A DNA stretch of 64,000 nucleotides from Heliocidaris tuberculata (lineage: Eukaryota; Echinodermata; Echinoidea; Camarodonta; Echinometridae): the NCBI GenBank assembly GCA_025618425.1, contig CM046850.1:7404249-7468248 (forward strand), read 5' to 3'. The stretch's first letter is position 1; every line of letters begins with the position of its first letter. This document shows positions 51,837-63,180 of the stretch, piece by piece. The notes beneath the pieces are model-generated. The model had not been told where the DNA came from. It searched no databases and saw only the letters and a program-made list of their open reading frames with translations. Position numbers and translations under genes: made by a program.

Positions 51837-53396
51837 ACTCCATGATGTTATACTGATATAATGACTTGTTGCAAATATTTTATATTAAAAGTTTTCATAA
51901 CTTTATAATGGTATTTTTAATTATTGGTGCCAATTTCGTCATGAATAAATGAAAAGAGTTTATAGGTGCAATTCTGAAAATTGTTCAAAAGTAAGTACTG
52001 TACCATTACAGTGGTAGTGACATGTGAGATACAGAGACTCTACCTCAGGGGCAGAGCGAGAATTAGAGATAATTATTTTCTCCCTGTTATGACTGTGAAC
52101 AGATATTTGGCCGCAAAAGAGAGAGAGAGAGACAAGGAAAGGAGGAAATAAGAGAAAGAGAAGGAGAGAGAGAGGATGGGAGAAAGATGAGAAAGAAAAT
52201 GGGGAGAGGGGAAAAGAAAGAATGAGAGAAATAAAAAGAAAATATGAAAAAGAAAGAAAGGAGAAGAGAATATTATCCAGATCACTTTTCCCGCGCCTTA
52301 TGTGACCGAGGCATCAGTCTAATCACTAGCACATTCTAAGGAATTTATTACAGCCTGTAAGGTGTGATTTTTTTGCAAGGGTGATTTGCGATAACAAAAA
52401 AAAAATTGTTCACGTAACGGGAATCAACTTGATTTCATGCACCCTGTATGGTGAGATTAAGTGGAATAGCGCCATCTCAAATAAAACTGACTCGTGAACC
52501 GAACAAATAGCCCTGCTTGGCAGTCGTGTTGGAAATTCATGGTTTTATCAGTTCATGTATTTTTTAAAATTGAATATTCAGATTAACAGAGAAAAGATAT
52601 ACCGATTTACAAATATTTCTATAAACTTCTTTCCTATTTATTCTTTACCTTTTCTGCTGAATTGTGCATCCATTTAAAATATATATATTTCCTCCTTGCT
52701 CGTACTGTTCCTCTCTCTACAATCTGTCTTCTTTCATTTCTACTTAACTTGCTCTTCACATATATGTATTCCTTATCCGAGTCCTGTTCCATGTACTGAT
52801 TTTTTTTCATCGTATTTTCCGTCGGCTTTTCTATTTCAGACTTTTCTTCTTCCTTTTCTTCCCTGGTGAAACCTCAACATATCTTAAATCAGCTTGTGTG
52901 TTGTTTTATGCAACAAAATTGAATTCGCATGTAAAGTTTTCAAAATTACACCATATATTCTTTCAAAGAAATAAGAGCACTGAAAAGAACTGTTTCGTAT
53001 TTTATTTTCTCTGTATGGTCTAAAACTACAACAACAACAAAAACATACTCGAATGATGCCCACAACATTATTATTTTCATGAATTTTCAAATTGAAATTG
53101 GAAGATCATCAAGACTTCGAAACCGTTCTACTGACCTGCTTACACCGTTTACACTGTCCTGGTCACAGGGGCCGCGGAGCGTTTTTGAAAATGGAGAGGG
53201 CTGATCTTGAGCATGCGAACGAGTATAATTATCAATTCTACCACCAAAAAAAGTGGTCAATATTAGCCCTGCCCCTTGGATCCTCGATCCCTGGTTCATA
53301 ACGTTCACACTGTCCCGTTTGATGTGTGACTCAGGTCCATGCGCCATTTACAGAGACCGATCTCGGTTTAGCGAATCTCCCTTGCCTCTATCGTTA

Positions 53397-53538
53397 TGAC
53401 CTCAGTCACACCTCCGAACCGACTTCAAACCGACCGATAATCGAAAGAATCTCGGCCATTAGGGGTAATGTAAGATTTGTGATCGTTCTTTTGTCGGTTT
53501 GGTATCGGTCTGGTTAGTGTGACTGGGGTGTTAGGTCA
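53397..53538. mobile_element. Short inverted-repeat element
   Basis: Ends tgacctcagtcacacc and gtgtgactggggtgttaggtca-like sequence (split by a 6-bp gap). The interior has opposed cgaaccgacttc and tcggtttggtatcgg. Confidence 0.6.
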
Positions 53539-53929
53539 GCTAGATGTCCATCCATGGGATGGTTTAATTGGATGATCGTCGTGTCATCTCGCGTTTCCTT
53601 CCAGTGAGCTATGATGTCCCTTGGAGCATGAAGGGCACCCCAGACCCTCTTCCGATGGGGATCTTTAACCTTAAAGGTTCCCTTTTATGGAATTACAAAG
53701 GAACTGCAATTAGTAGACTTTTCTACTGTGAATCCAGATCTGTCAACCATTTTACCTGAATTCCATTCATTAATCTGTAAACTTGAAAATAAAAAATTAA
53801 TTGGGAACGCCCCTAAAAATTTTGGAAAATCGGTCCAGCGATCGATGACGTCATGTGACGTCACACTCAGAATGCTTGACTCAACGCAAGCTGAAAGTGT
53901 GTGTGTAGGCTATTGAACTTCGTGTAGAT

Positions 53930-53995
53930 CCTAGCTTCGACTTCGTGTAGAGCTTCGACTTCGTGTAGATCCTAGCTTCGACTTCGTGCCATTAC
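53930..53995 (+). repeat. Short tandem repeat
   Basis: Repeats of cttcgacttcgtgtag and gatcctagcttcg, three to four units. Confidence 0.85.
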
Positions 53996-54632
53996 AGCCC
54001 TTCATTTTAGTTTTTTTTTAATCCTATATCAACGAACGATAACATCTTCTTTAGACAGAAGAAATAAAAGAGGAATTAGGGGCACGGCCGTATTTGTTTG
54101 AACCAGACATGTCGGATTCTGATTATATGACAGAGACGTCCCTGATTTCAATAACGGAGAAGATATCGACGGGAGACTTGGGAATTATAACTAGTAATTC
54201 CTTTTGATAATTAGATTGCCGATTAAATTTTAATTTACGCATATCCACCAATTATGAATCTTGTTTGCGCTTGCAAAATGCCCCAGTCCTGATGAGGCTG
54301 AGCTGATAGCCGATCGAGGCAGTGATAGCTGATCGAGGCAGTGAGCTCGACGTGCGCAGGTGTACACGCCGTGCCGTTCGGTCGTTCGCCTGCTGACCCT
54401 GCCTGGCCTGGGCGCGGCTTGGGTAGGGTTTTACTGGTGCATGGGGTGGTAGCGTTTTGTTTCTAGTAAATTCTTACATTGATATCCAGAAAACCCTTAG
54501 CTCTCCTGTTACCTTGCATGTTTTCATTGTGCTGCTATGAATAATAAGTACCGGTAGACTAAGTTAGTGTAGGTACAGTGATAGTTGATCAATAGATATA
54601 TGATCAATAGATACCGTAGATCAAGTTTGATT

Positions 54633-54896
54633 TTGGGGATGGCATCTTGCTTCAGGGACGGCCTCTTCTTGATGCCAAACGCCGCATGCAGCCCCGTACT
54701 ATCGAGGAAGTCCTCCGCACAAATGTGCTCGGAACACACGGACACTGCGGTCACTCGGCCCCTTCCAATTGACGCGAGTTAGTTTCACTTTTGAGGTCCA
54801 TTTTCTTCTAATATTTGGGTCTTTGAGGAATAAATGTAGACTAACACCCTCCTTTGTGATGTTGCTGCAACCTGCAAAGACACAGCGTTGCGGCAT
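54633..54896 (-). pseudogene. THAP zinc-finger first exon, broken by a frameshift
   Basis: From an ATG at 54896 the frame reads MPQRCVFAGCSN and continues through RRKWTSKVKLTR and NWKGPSD, the first half of a C2CH THAP domain (C-x4-C, Trp, basic stretch). At about 54738-54750 the conserved VCSEHICAEDF and LDSTG continue in a different frame, ending KRPSLKQDAIPKI near a possible donor (ggtatct). THAP domains are DNA-binding and occur in host genes and P-element-like transposases. A one-base sequencing error cannot be excluded. No downstream exon was found. Confidence 0.72.
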
Positions 54897-55577
54897 ACTT
54901 CGATTTAGAGGTGGTTTTCGAGGTGGTATATAACTGCAAGTTAGTTTGCACGCGTATATATATGCAAGATATTGTAAACAAGCACCGGCGATGTCGGTTT
55001 GTGACGTCACACGTCAATCATGCTCGAAGAACGAGAATTCGGGGTTTAAAAGGGGGCGGAGCTTAGCAGACTCGTTTAGGCCTGAATACGTGGGGAAAAT
55101 ATTATTTTAAAAATATTCAGATACGTATTCATTGCAAACGGATGTCATTTTTCAATTTAGATGAGTATCATGTACAAAATAACAAGAATTAGAATTTCAT
55201 AGAAGGGAACCTTTAACTCTTACAAGGGTCTTGAAGGATCTTGAAGGGTCTTGAAGATGTAGGAAATATTTTACAAGGTTTATTTCGCTCACTGTCTTAC
55301 AGACGTCGCGGTTTCACGTTTCTTTATCTCTTCATCTTCCCCTTCTCATTATTATACTTAATTCTTTTCTTTTGTATTTTCTTTCTCCTACATCCCACCT
55401 TCAGTTTTCTTCTCCTTGCGCTGCTTGTTCTTTTTCTAATTCTCTCCCTTTTGTCTTCATCTTTTCCTTCTTGTATTTCAATTCTTCTACGGGTTAATTT
55501 CTTCTCCTCCTCCTCTTCCTTCCTTTCTTCTGCTTCGCAATTTTTTTCTTTTTCATGTTTTCTTCATTCCTTCATCA

Positions 55578-55847
55578 TCATCCTTCTTCTTCTCCTTCTT
55601 CTTCTCCTTCTTCTTCTTCTTCTTCTTCTTCTTCTTCTTCTTCTTCTTCTTTTTCTACTTCTTCTTCTTCTTCTTTTTCTTCTTCTTCTTTTTTTTTTTC
55701 TTCTTCTTCTTCTTCTTCTTCTTCTTCTTCTTCTTCTTCTTCTTCTTCTTCTTCTTCTTCTTCTTCTTCTTCTTCTTCTTCTTCTTCTTCTTCTTCTTCT
55801 TCTTCTTCTTCTTCTTTTCTTCTTCTTCTTCTTCTTCTTCTTCTTCT
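55578..55847 (+). repeat. (CTT)n / (GAA)n tract
   Basis: About 270 bp of CTT repeats with few interruptions; the longest uninterrupted run is about 115 bp (55702-55816). All long frames here are poly-Leu, poly-Ser or poly-Glu artefacts. Confidence 0.97.
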
Positions 55848-55877
55848 CATGTTATGACATCTAGTATTCATCCTTTC

Positions 55878-56175
55878 CCGGCATTGCATGAAACAATGAA
55901 GAACACCCGCTCGTGGGGCTCTCCCATCCAGGGCTCACGACACATCCACTCACCATTCTTATGACACATGTATCACACCCTTAACAGATCATCCCTTCAG
56001 AGATTAAGATATGGATTAAACGATTAATATCAAGCCTTAATCATTCGAATGCATTCGAATCGCAACACCCTTATATTCTTTATTTGTCTTATATAGGATT
56101 ATGATTAACAATATTGACTAATTGGGCGCGATTCGATACGGTAATTAATCATAGCGACTTACGTAATATCCAATC
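55878..56175 (+). repeat. Three-copy duplicated block, copy 1
   Basis: Shares ctctcccatccagggctcac, gacacatgtatcacaccctt, taatcattcgaatgcattcg and gcgcgattcgatacggtaat with 56800-57095. Non-coding. Confidence 0.85.
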
Positions 56176-56239
56176 CTTTTTGTTTTTGTTGACTTAACTC
56201 CTACAAGGTGTCCAGGGGTCTGGAAGATCGAGAAAATCA

Positions 56240-56590
56240 CGTATTTCACCTTTTTGTTGTTCCCCTTCTCATCACCATGCCCATCCAGGGCCCCGCTGCC
56301 TAAAACTTACCATTAATGGTAACTCTGCTATCAATGATAACTACCATGGTAACATCACTCAACAACCAATCAAAATCAAGGTTTCCATGGGAGTTACCAT
56401 TGATGGCAAAGTTACCGTTAATGGTAAGTTTTATAAAACGGGGCCCTGGTCTCACTCGCCATCCTAATGACACATGTATCACAACCTTTTCAGATCATCT
56501 CACTTACGATTAGATCAGGATTAAACGATTAATATCAAGTCGAACGCATTCGAATTGCAACACCCTTTATTCTTTATTTGTCCTACTTCT
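56240..56590 (+). repeat. Three-copy duplicated block, copy 2 (split by hAT-like MITE)
   Basis: Has gcccatccaggg before and ctcactcgccatcctaatga, cacatgtatcacaacc, ttaaacgattaatatcaag after the MITE at 56286-56448, and lacks the distal part found in the other two copies. Confidence 0.75.
56286..56448. mobile_element. hAT-like MITE (CAGGG ends)
   Basis: 163 bp: cagggccccgctgcct with aaaacttaccattaatgg at the left, and mirrored ccgttaatggtaagtttt with aaacggggccctg at the right. CAGGG ends are frequent in hAT elements. It sits inside the middle copy of a three-copy duplicated block. Confidence 0.8.
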
Positions 56591-56799
56591 ACTTCTGTTT
56601 CCTCTCCTTCTTACTTCTCTCTATATTTAATCCTGCAGGTTTAACAATCGATTTTTCATATAGCATTTCTTTCAGTATTTTTTAAAAAACACAATGCTTT
56701 TTGTAAGTGAATGAGTGAAATTAAATTAAACGGTTTTTTCAATTTTATTTTATGTCGACGATTTCCCTGAGGGTATGACGTCTCATTATCCATCGAACC

Positions 56800-57095
56800 C
56801 AACGTGCCGGAAACAACGAGGAACACCCGCTCCACCTTAGGGCTCTCTCATCCAGGGCTCACGACACATCCACTCACTATGGTTATGATACATGTATCAC
56901 ACCCTTTACAGATCATCTCCTCAGAGATTAAGATATGGATTAAACGGTTTATATCAATCCTTAATCATTCGAATGCATTCGAATTGCAACACCCTTATAT
57001 TCTTTATTTGTTTTATATAAGATTATGATTAACAACATTGACTAATTGGGCGCGATTCGATACGGTAATTAATCATAGTGCCTTATGTAAGATTT
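56800..57095 (+). repeat. Three-copy duplicated block, copy 3
   Basis: Near-complete match to copy 1, including gaggaacacccgctc, tccagggctcacgacacatc and gggcgcgattcgatacggta. Confidence 0.85.
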
Positions 57096-57522
57096 AATCC
57101 CTATGAGTTTCCTCTTATTTTTAGTTTCGACTTTGGTGTACCATTGCTTACAGTTGAACTGTATTCAAATGAAAATTCAGTGTCATATCAGACATTGAGT
57201 TGTTCTTTACTTTATTCAAAATTCCGTTTTTCATTTTTTTCATTATTACCTTCATTAAAGAGGAGGGGCGGTGCAAGGTATCATCCAGTCGTATAAGGTG
57301 CAATATTTGCTCCCCTAACATGCCAAAACAATTGCAGCTGTATCATCTGGTCTACGCTCTTTAATGTGCCTTTTTAAAAGAAATCCTGTATGAATTGTTA
57401 AGTTTTATTCATAGCTTGATATATGTAAACGGGATGACGTTTATTAAAGAAGTATAAGCATTTGACCTCTACATGTAGGCCTATATCACAAAATCAGTTC
57501 AAAGTAGAAGTAGACTTAAAGA

Positions 57523-57776
57523 CAGGGCGGCGCTACAGGGGGGGCAGAGGGGGCGACCGCCCCCTATGATTTTTCAAGTTGTGAAAAAAGAAATTAAAAA
57601 AAAGAAAAGGAGGAAGAAAAGGGAAGAAAGGGGAAGAAAGGAGAAAGAGGATTATTAAAAAGAGAGGTCTTAAACATATAACTCTATATTACCCCTGTTA
57701 TTTAATGGAGAAAAAATATGACGTCATCTTTAGGTCGTCTTGCCCCTCCTATCAAAATACCCTGGCGCCGCCCCTG
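57523..57776. mobile_element. hAT-like MITE with perfect 8-bp target duplication
   Basis: Ends cagggcggcgctacaggg and ccctggcgccgcccctg; flanked on both sides by cttaaaga (57515-57522 and 57777-57784). An 8-bp duplication plus CAGGG is the hAT signature. 254 bp, no coding capacity. Confidence 0.88.
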
Positions 57777-58239
57777 CTTAAAGAGAATTTGCTCATCAAA
57801 ATAATAATACAACCAGTAGCGGATCCAGTATTCTCTTGTCTTGCAGGGTTAGTCCGAAAACCTCTTACCAGCACCCCCCCCCCCCCCCCTTCCACAAATA
57901 AAAAAAAGAAGAAGAAGAAAAAAAAGATTTAAAATGAATAGGCCCTTACCTTTTTCAGGTGTCTTTTCACTCGGTAAATATTTTACAAGCAAAAAAACAT
58001 CCTACTTTAAGGTGTTTTGTTTCAAAAATTTCTGTCAGGAGCAAATCAGCACAATTTTGGAGGCAAATTTTATAAAAAATTGTACAAAGTTAGATATGCC
58101 AGATTGAGAGTTGGTTGACGCCGCTCCTCCTCCCCCCCCCCCCCCCCACCACCACCCCTCATGGAACCGCCTCTGTGTCAACGGTCCATGTCACATTGCC
58201 ATGATTGTCTGTCCAAATATTTACGTTGATCAATTTGCA

Positions 58240-58600
58240 GTAGAAAAAAAATTAAAGAGATTTCTTAGCTTTTCTCATTCTTTTTATATCAGTTTGGAAG
58301 AATATCAAATTTTTTTTTTTTCAACTCCCCTGCAGAAGACTGCTCGTCAAATACCCCATAATTGAAATAGCTGAAAAGTTTGGACCAAACTTTCATGTCA
58401 CATGATTGTGTGTGGTCCCATATACCTATTTCTGTGTGATGTGTATGTGATTTTCATCAAGACTGTGTCAATTTTATTTCATTTTGATCATTCCAAAACC
58501 TCACATTATACTTAACACTATAATACATAATCGGCTCTTCCACATCATGCACATATCGCTTCCAGACAGTTAGTTTTAAAAATTAATATCATCCAATCAT
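58240..58600 (+). mobile_element. Inverted-repeat family A, copy 10 (diverged)
   Basis: Recognised by ttctcattc...atatcagtttggaagaat, gtggtcccatatacctatttc and cttccagacagtta; both ends are degraded. Confidence 0.65.
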
Positions 58601-59264
58601 ATCTTTAAGTCGATCTAAATTTATTTGTGTCAGAAAGCAATTATTAAGCTTGACATACGCCCTTGAGATGATTCAAAAGTATATTAATAATGTTATGATG
58701 GGGAGACACCCGAGCAGACATCAAGGAATGAGTTGGTACGTGTGCGGGGATGACATTGCTTCTAAATAAAGTCCTAGCGGAAACACACTCGAACATGAAT
58801 CAATTTCTTTCTGGGGGAGGGGAGTCATCACCATGTTTGGTTCTTCTTTCAATCCTTCCTCTGATCCTTCTTTTTCTTCCTCCCATGCTCCTTTTTCTTG
58901 GTCGAGTTTTTCTTCTTATCATTATTATTCATGTTATTTTATTTTTCTCTTACCTCTCCCTCCTTTTCCTTTTCGTCACTCTTTATTTTGTGGTTGTTTC
59001 TATTCTTTCTTTTTTTCTCTCTCTTTTGCTATTTGGTTTCTCACTTCCTTTCCATATTTATATGCCAGTACTGTTTTTGTACAATCCCGATATTTTTCAT
59101 TTTGCTATTATGTTACAATTTATCAATATTACTTTGTTTCTCTTTACCTATTTTGTTCTCATTCTCTTTTTCAACGCGTCTCTATTGCACTCTCCTTTCT
59201 TCTTCCAATTTCAAAAGCATGTTACGATTTTTTTCATAGATGGATTCACACAGACCCATGTTAG

Positions 59265-59350
59265 TGTTTTTTTTTATTGAGTACTTTATTTTGGCCCTAT
59301 CGGGCATACCTTAAGTACATAAAAGATAATATTATTGACTTTGTACATGT
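59265..59350 (-). mobile_element. Possible retrotransposon 3' end
   Basis: On the minus strand the stretch ends in a run resembling AATAAAAAAAA after a short GC-balanced block at 59290-59330. This looks like a polyadenylated retrotransposon 3' end, but no coding part was recognised. Confidence 0.3.
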
Positions 59351-60506
59351 GCCCCCCCCCCATTTTTTTTTCCTTTTTCCTTTCTTTTTTTTAATATTAT
59401 GCATTAAATAAATAATTATTTTTCCTTCTTTCTTTCTCTACCAGATATTTTAGCTTCTCTTCTTTCTTTTTTTTTCAGAGATATTTTTTCTTATTAAAAC
59501 GCCTCTGAGAAATGTGAGAACATGTTTTTAACTTATTTCTGTTATTTTTTTTTTGGGGGGGGGGTACTTATCAGCACTTTTTGAGACATGTGTCTCCCGT
59601 CGGAGAATCCTGGGTCCGCCACTGAAACCTATCTAGCTTTCAAACTCGGGTCTGTTACAGAGACCAAGATAAAGATTATTTTGACGCAGACGAGCACAAG
59701 TTTGAGTATGTGTCACTCAAGCTATAGATTAGTGTGTGGATTAACAAAGAGATTAGAGTCAGTGACAATACAGACCTAGATATACATACGTCTGAATGAC
59801 TAACCGGGGCAAAAAGATCGTCAGACATAATTCGTTTGGGTATTCGTACATCTTCATGCCGATCGGGTTACCTTCACTTAAACGTAGAGGTTTTTCGCTT
59901 CAGCCACTATTTTAGTTTATACATTTTCATTATGCATACTAATATAAGCCAACTCAATCTCTAAATTTCGATATGTAAGGTTTTTTTTTTCAATATCACT
60001 ACATAAAAAAATAAAAGGAAATACAACGTAAGTTCAGGTTACTCTTTTTTAGAACAATGTACAGGACTTTACAAAATACAAATGAAAAACGCGGTACAAA
60101 ACATAATACATTTTAATTTATTATGTTTTGTAATGCCCTTTTCATTTCGTAGTGGAGTTCAATCACTCAACGTGCTTCAGGCCTATGGTATTAGGAGACA
60201 AAAATAAAAATGCAAAAAAAAGTGTAAAATGCAATTAAAATGTATTTGCCTTAAAATTCTAGAGAGAACTTCCACAAATGAAGAGAAGCCGAGTAGATTA
60301 TCAAATTAGCTTACATGTTCAAAAATCATTCATCCCTGTAATAAGAAAAGAATGAATCTTGTTTGGAAATAAAAGAATAAATGCTTCTTATTTTGTCCCA
60401 TGTTGCCTGTCTTATGAAAATGTGAAAATAATAATTCTATTCCATTTTACACCGTCCCCCTCCCCCTTCCCCACCCGCCCATACGAAAAGAGTCTTTTTG
60501 GTCCTA

Positions 60507-60509
60507 CTG

Positions 60510-60572
<63 letters not shown>

Positions 60573-60603
60573 ATACTAATACTAATACTAATACTAATAC
60601 TAC
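60507..60603 (+). repeat. (ACT)n then (AATACT)n microsatellite
   Basis: About 20 ACT triplets followed by four AATACT hexamers. Frames over it give poly-Thr and are not a gene. Confidence 0.95.
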
Positions 60604-61134
60604 TTCTACTACCACTGTTCTTACATATTTGACCCTTACTGTGCCAATGAGGTTTTTTTGCACACAAGTTCCTTACAACATTATTCGTCTGGCATTTAAA
60701 GACTTAATGATGGGTTGGGATGGGCTGTTTTGGGTGGGGCAAACTCCAAGAACACGTTCCATCAATCAGGGAGAAAGACCAAGGAGAAGGTTGAATCTAA
60801 GAAATTATGATACTTTCTTTCAGAGCCCCGTCTGTTTTTTAAAACCCTTTAAACCCTTAACACCCTTTTCTCAGTTTATAACATTAAAGCTAAAAGAACT
60901 TCCTATACCCTTGGGCATCCAGGGTATGTGTGCTAAGGTTCTTGATGAGAGAAAGACCAAACTGTAAAAGCATCAACCGATGTGGTTTGTGATGACCTTT
61001 GAAAGGAGATTAAAATCATGCCCTGTATTTAGCATCTAGCCTCCATCTCTGCAAATGGATCTTCAAGATTGAAAGGTAACGTAGACCTGAGGTCTGGTCA
61101 TGAAGTTGCGTTCTACTTCTAGAGATACAAATAA

Positions 61135-61450
61135 AAAAAATAATAATAACAATAATCATAATACATAACATTTATATAGTTTAATAATACGTTTCTAAGT
61201 GCAGGAAAGAAGCTAAAGAATGAAAGAAAGAGGAGAGAATGATTTTTTTTTAAAAGAAAAATACGGGAAGAACAAATACAAACATAAATTAACTACTAAT
61301 ACGATTGCCTAATAAGATGAGTTTTAAGAAGTGTTTCGAAAGAATCTATGGTGGAGGCCTCACCAGTGAATGTAGATAGGAAGATTGTTCCAGAGTTTTG
61401 GGGCAAGAGAAGAAAAGGCACGATCGCCATAACGAGTTATGTAAACCAGT
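61135..61450 (-). mobile_element. L2/CR1-like retrotransposon tail
   Basis: Minus-strand translation near 61440-61365 gives YITRYGDRAFSSLAPKLWNN followed by LPIYIH, matching the tail seen at 42820-43167. The 3' end is an ATT-rich repeat at 61138-61165. Frame breaks show it is inactive. Confidence 0.75.
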
Positions 61451-62336
61451 TACCATTTCACAATTGAAGGCGTTTGGTAACACCATATATACGGTATGGT
61501 AGCCTCTGTGAAAAGGATGTTAATAATTATATTCTTTCGTCAAAAAGAACCAACTTATGGGGCTTTTAGAGGAATTCAGGAAAAGGAAAGGAAGGAAAGT
61601 AAAGGGATGATAATGAAATGAAACTCGACCAAACACTTACACGAGAGTATTTTGGTTTTTAGTTTTGGTGTTTATACACCGAAAATGAATTGAAATGGAA
61701 AGAGGAAAGAGGAAACGAAAGAGTGATCGAAATTAGGAAAGTTGTGTGAGCAGGTCACAGAAGTTTGGAGAGTGTAGTTCTGAAAAGAAATGTTTGTATT
61801 GCTCTGTAGAGTAGTTCTGAAAGAGAGTTTTTCGAACTATGGTATTCTTTCGGTAAAGGGGTATATCTGTCTTGACGGGTTTTGAACAGTATGCTCTGTT
61901 CGTCGTCAGGAGATTAACTCCAGTTACCATTTTCTGATAATGGTTAAAAAACTTTCGTCTGTTTTTATCTGATTATTGATCCTTATGAAAACCTCGTGTT
62001 GCGAAACTCATAAACTAAGAAACGCTCAAAAATAAAAACAACAGAATACATTTAAAAAATCATTAATCAATGAAATACATAAGAATGGAAATGGAAGTAG
62101 CATTATTCAACAAACTGAACCGTGCGATCTTATTATTTAGGTAATTTATCTGGACGTTTTTGCTAAATAATGTTCGCGGCAATCGATCGATTCGAAACGA
62201 ATCTTCTCTCACACGCACACCCCCCCCCACACACACACACACACGTACACGCTTGCTCACCATCACACATCCTCTCACCGATAGGCCCTATTGCAAGATC
62301 TAGACCTATCATGCTATAAGAAAAAGAGCGCCATAA

Positions 62337-62582
62337 TTGCATATTGCTGACATCACCCTGGGTCAGAACGGTTCAGCTAATCCCCCCTCTCGCTACCTTA
62401 AATCCACCCTCATGAGTAACAGAAGTGCTCCTGGTCTTGTTTTAGTTCATGGTAAGCCCAAGGGCAAGCCCTCCTCAGATTGGATCATGGGGTGTAATTG
62501 GTGTTATGTCTCTTGCTCATCGGTGTCTTGTGTTACCCAAGATCCTGTCATCGCTGAGATAACGAGCTTTGCAAGATGGTGA
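62337..62582 (+). other. Unidentified 81-codon open frame
   Basis: Reads MHIADITLGQNGSANPPSRY at the start and ends TSFARW. Balanced composition unlike the surrounding AT-rich sequence, but no motif, splice partner or family was recognised. The terminal part overlaps a duplicated segment, which argues for a repeat. Confidence 0.2.
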
Positions 62583-62940
62583 CGAGACTTTATTTTAAGA
62601 ATAGAAGAGATTTTCCCTAATTGGGTTACCGTACACCTCACCTGCTGGGACTTCTTCTATTATTAACCTCTATATACCCTCTACCCCTTTTTTACTCAAC
62701 AGATAAAGTGAAAATTTAGATCAATCATATTGTTTTAATACGTTACATCACCCTCAATTTTTCTTTGGTTAGCTTCCTTTGTAATGAAACATATTGTAAT
62801 ATGTATTTGTGTAACGAGCTTTAAAAAGATGGTGACGAGACTTTCTTTAAAAAGTAGAAGATAATTATTTTCCCCATTGGGTCACCTAAACCTCAGCTGC
62901 TTGTGTTTCTTCTTAACTCTTTTACCCTTCCCCCTTTTTT
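62565..62940 (+). repeat. Diverged duplicate segment
   Basis: The stretch aacgagctttgcaagatggt, gacgagactt, ccctaattgggtta at 62565-62700 recurs at 62813-62940 as aacgagctttaaaaagatgg, gacgagactt, ccccattgggtca. Confidence 0.75.
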
Positions 62941-63069
62941 CATTCATGAAATTTAGAACAACTGTATTGTTTGAATGAGTTTTTGAGCTCCTGGAATATA
63001 TCTTTAAAACCGTAGGACAACTATCCCGGGACTTGTACCCTCGTAGGGCAACTTTTCCCAGACCTATAT

Positions 63070-63180
63070 ACCCCTCGGCAAAACTACCCGTCAGTAAAAC
63101 TGCCTTTCAGCAAAAATACTCATCAGCAAAATACCGCTCAGTAAAACTACTCATTAGAAAAACTGCCGCTCAAAAAAATG
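63070..63180 (+). repeat. Degenerate 15-18 bp tandem repeat
   Basis: Units such as tcagtaaaactgcc, tcagcaaaaatact, tcagcaaaataccgc, tcagtaaaactactc. The flanks hold related ggtagttgtcctgggg-type motifs (63215-63285), which also occur at 22270-22375. Confidence 0.7.

Larger units (their letters stand above)
50491..55500. other. Gene-poor stretch after methyltransferase
   Basis: Contains the TTAA element 51367-51836, a GA-rich tract (52115-52270), the inverted-repeat element 53397-53538 and the broken THAP exon. The rest shows no coding signal. Confidence 0.55.

Noticed and set aside
54699..55010. 103-residue frame read as an intact THAP protein
   Set aside because: After SDRS it leaves the conserved THAP frame; the real continuation is in another frame, and the first 38 residues are upstream of the likely ATG.
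55241..55889. Long poly-Leu, poly-Ser and poly-Glu frames
   Set aside because: Direct translations of the CTT/GAA microsatellite on both strands.
58750..59280. Hydrophobic 176-residue frame resembling a membrane protein
   Set aside because: Pyrimidine-rich low-complexity sequence open in three frames at once; hydrophobicity follows from T content.
60359..60967. 202-residue frame with poly-Thr
   Set aside because: Spans the ACT microsatellite; flanking parts show no family and no splice logic.
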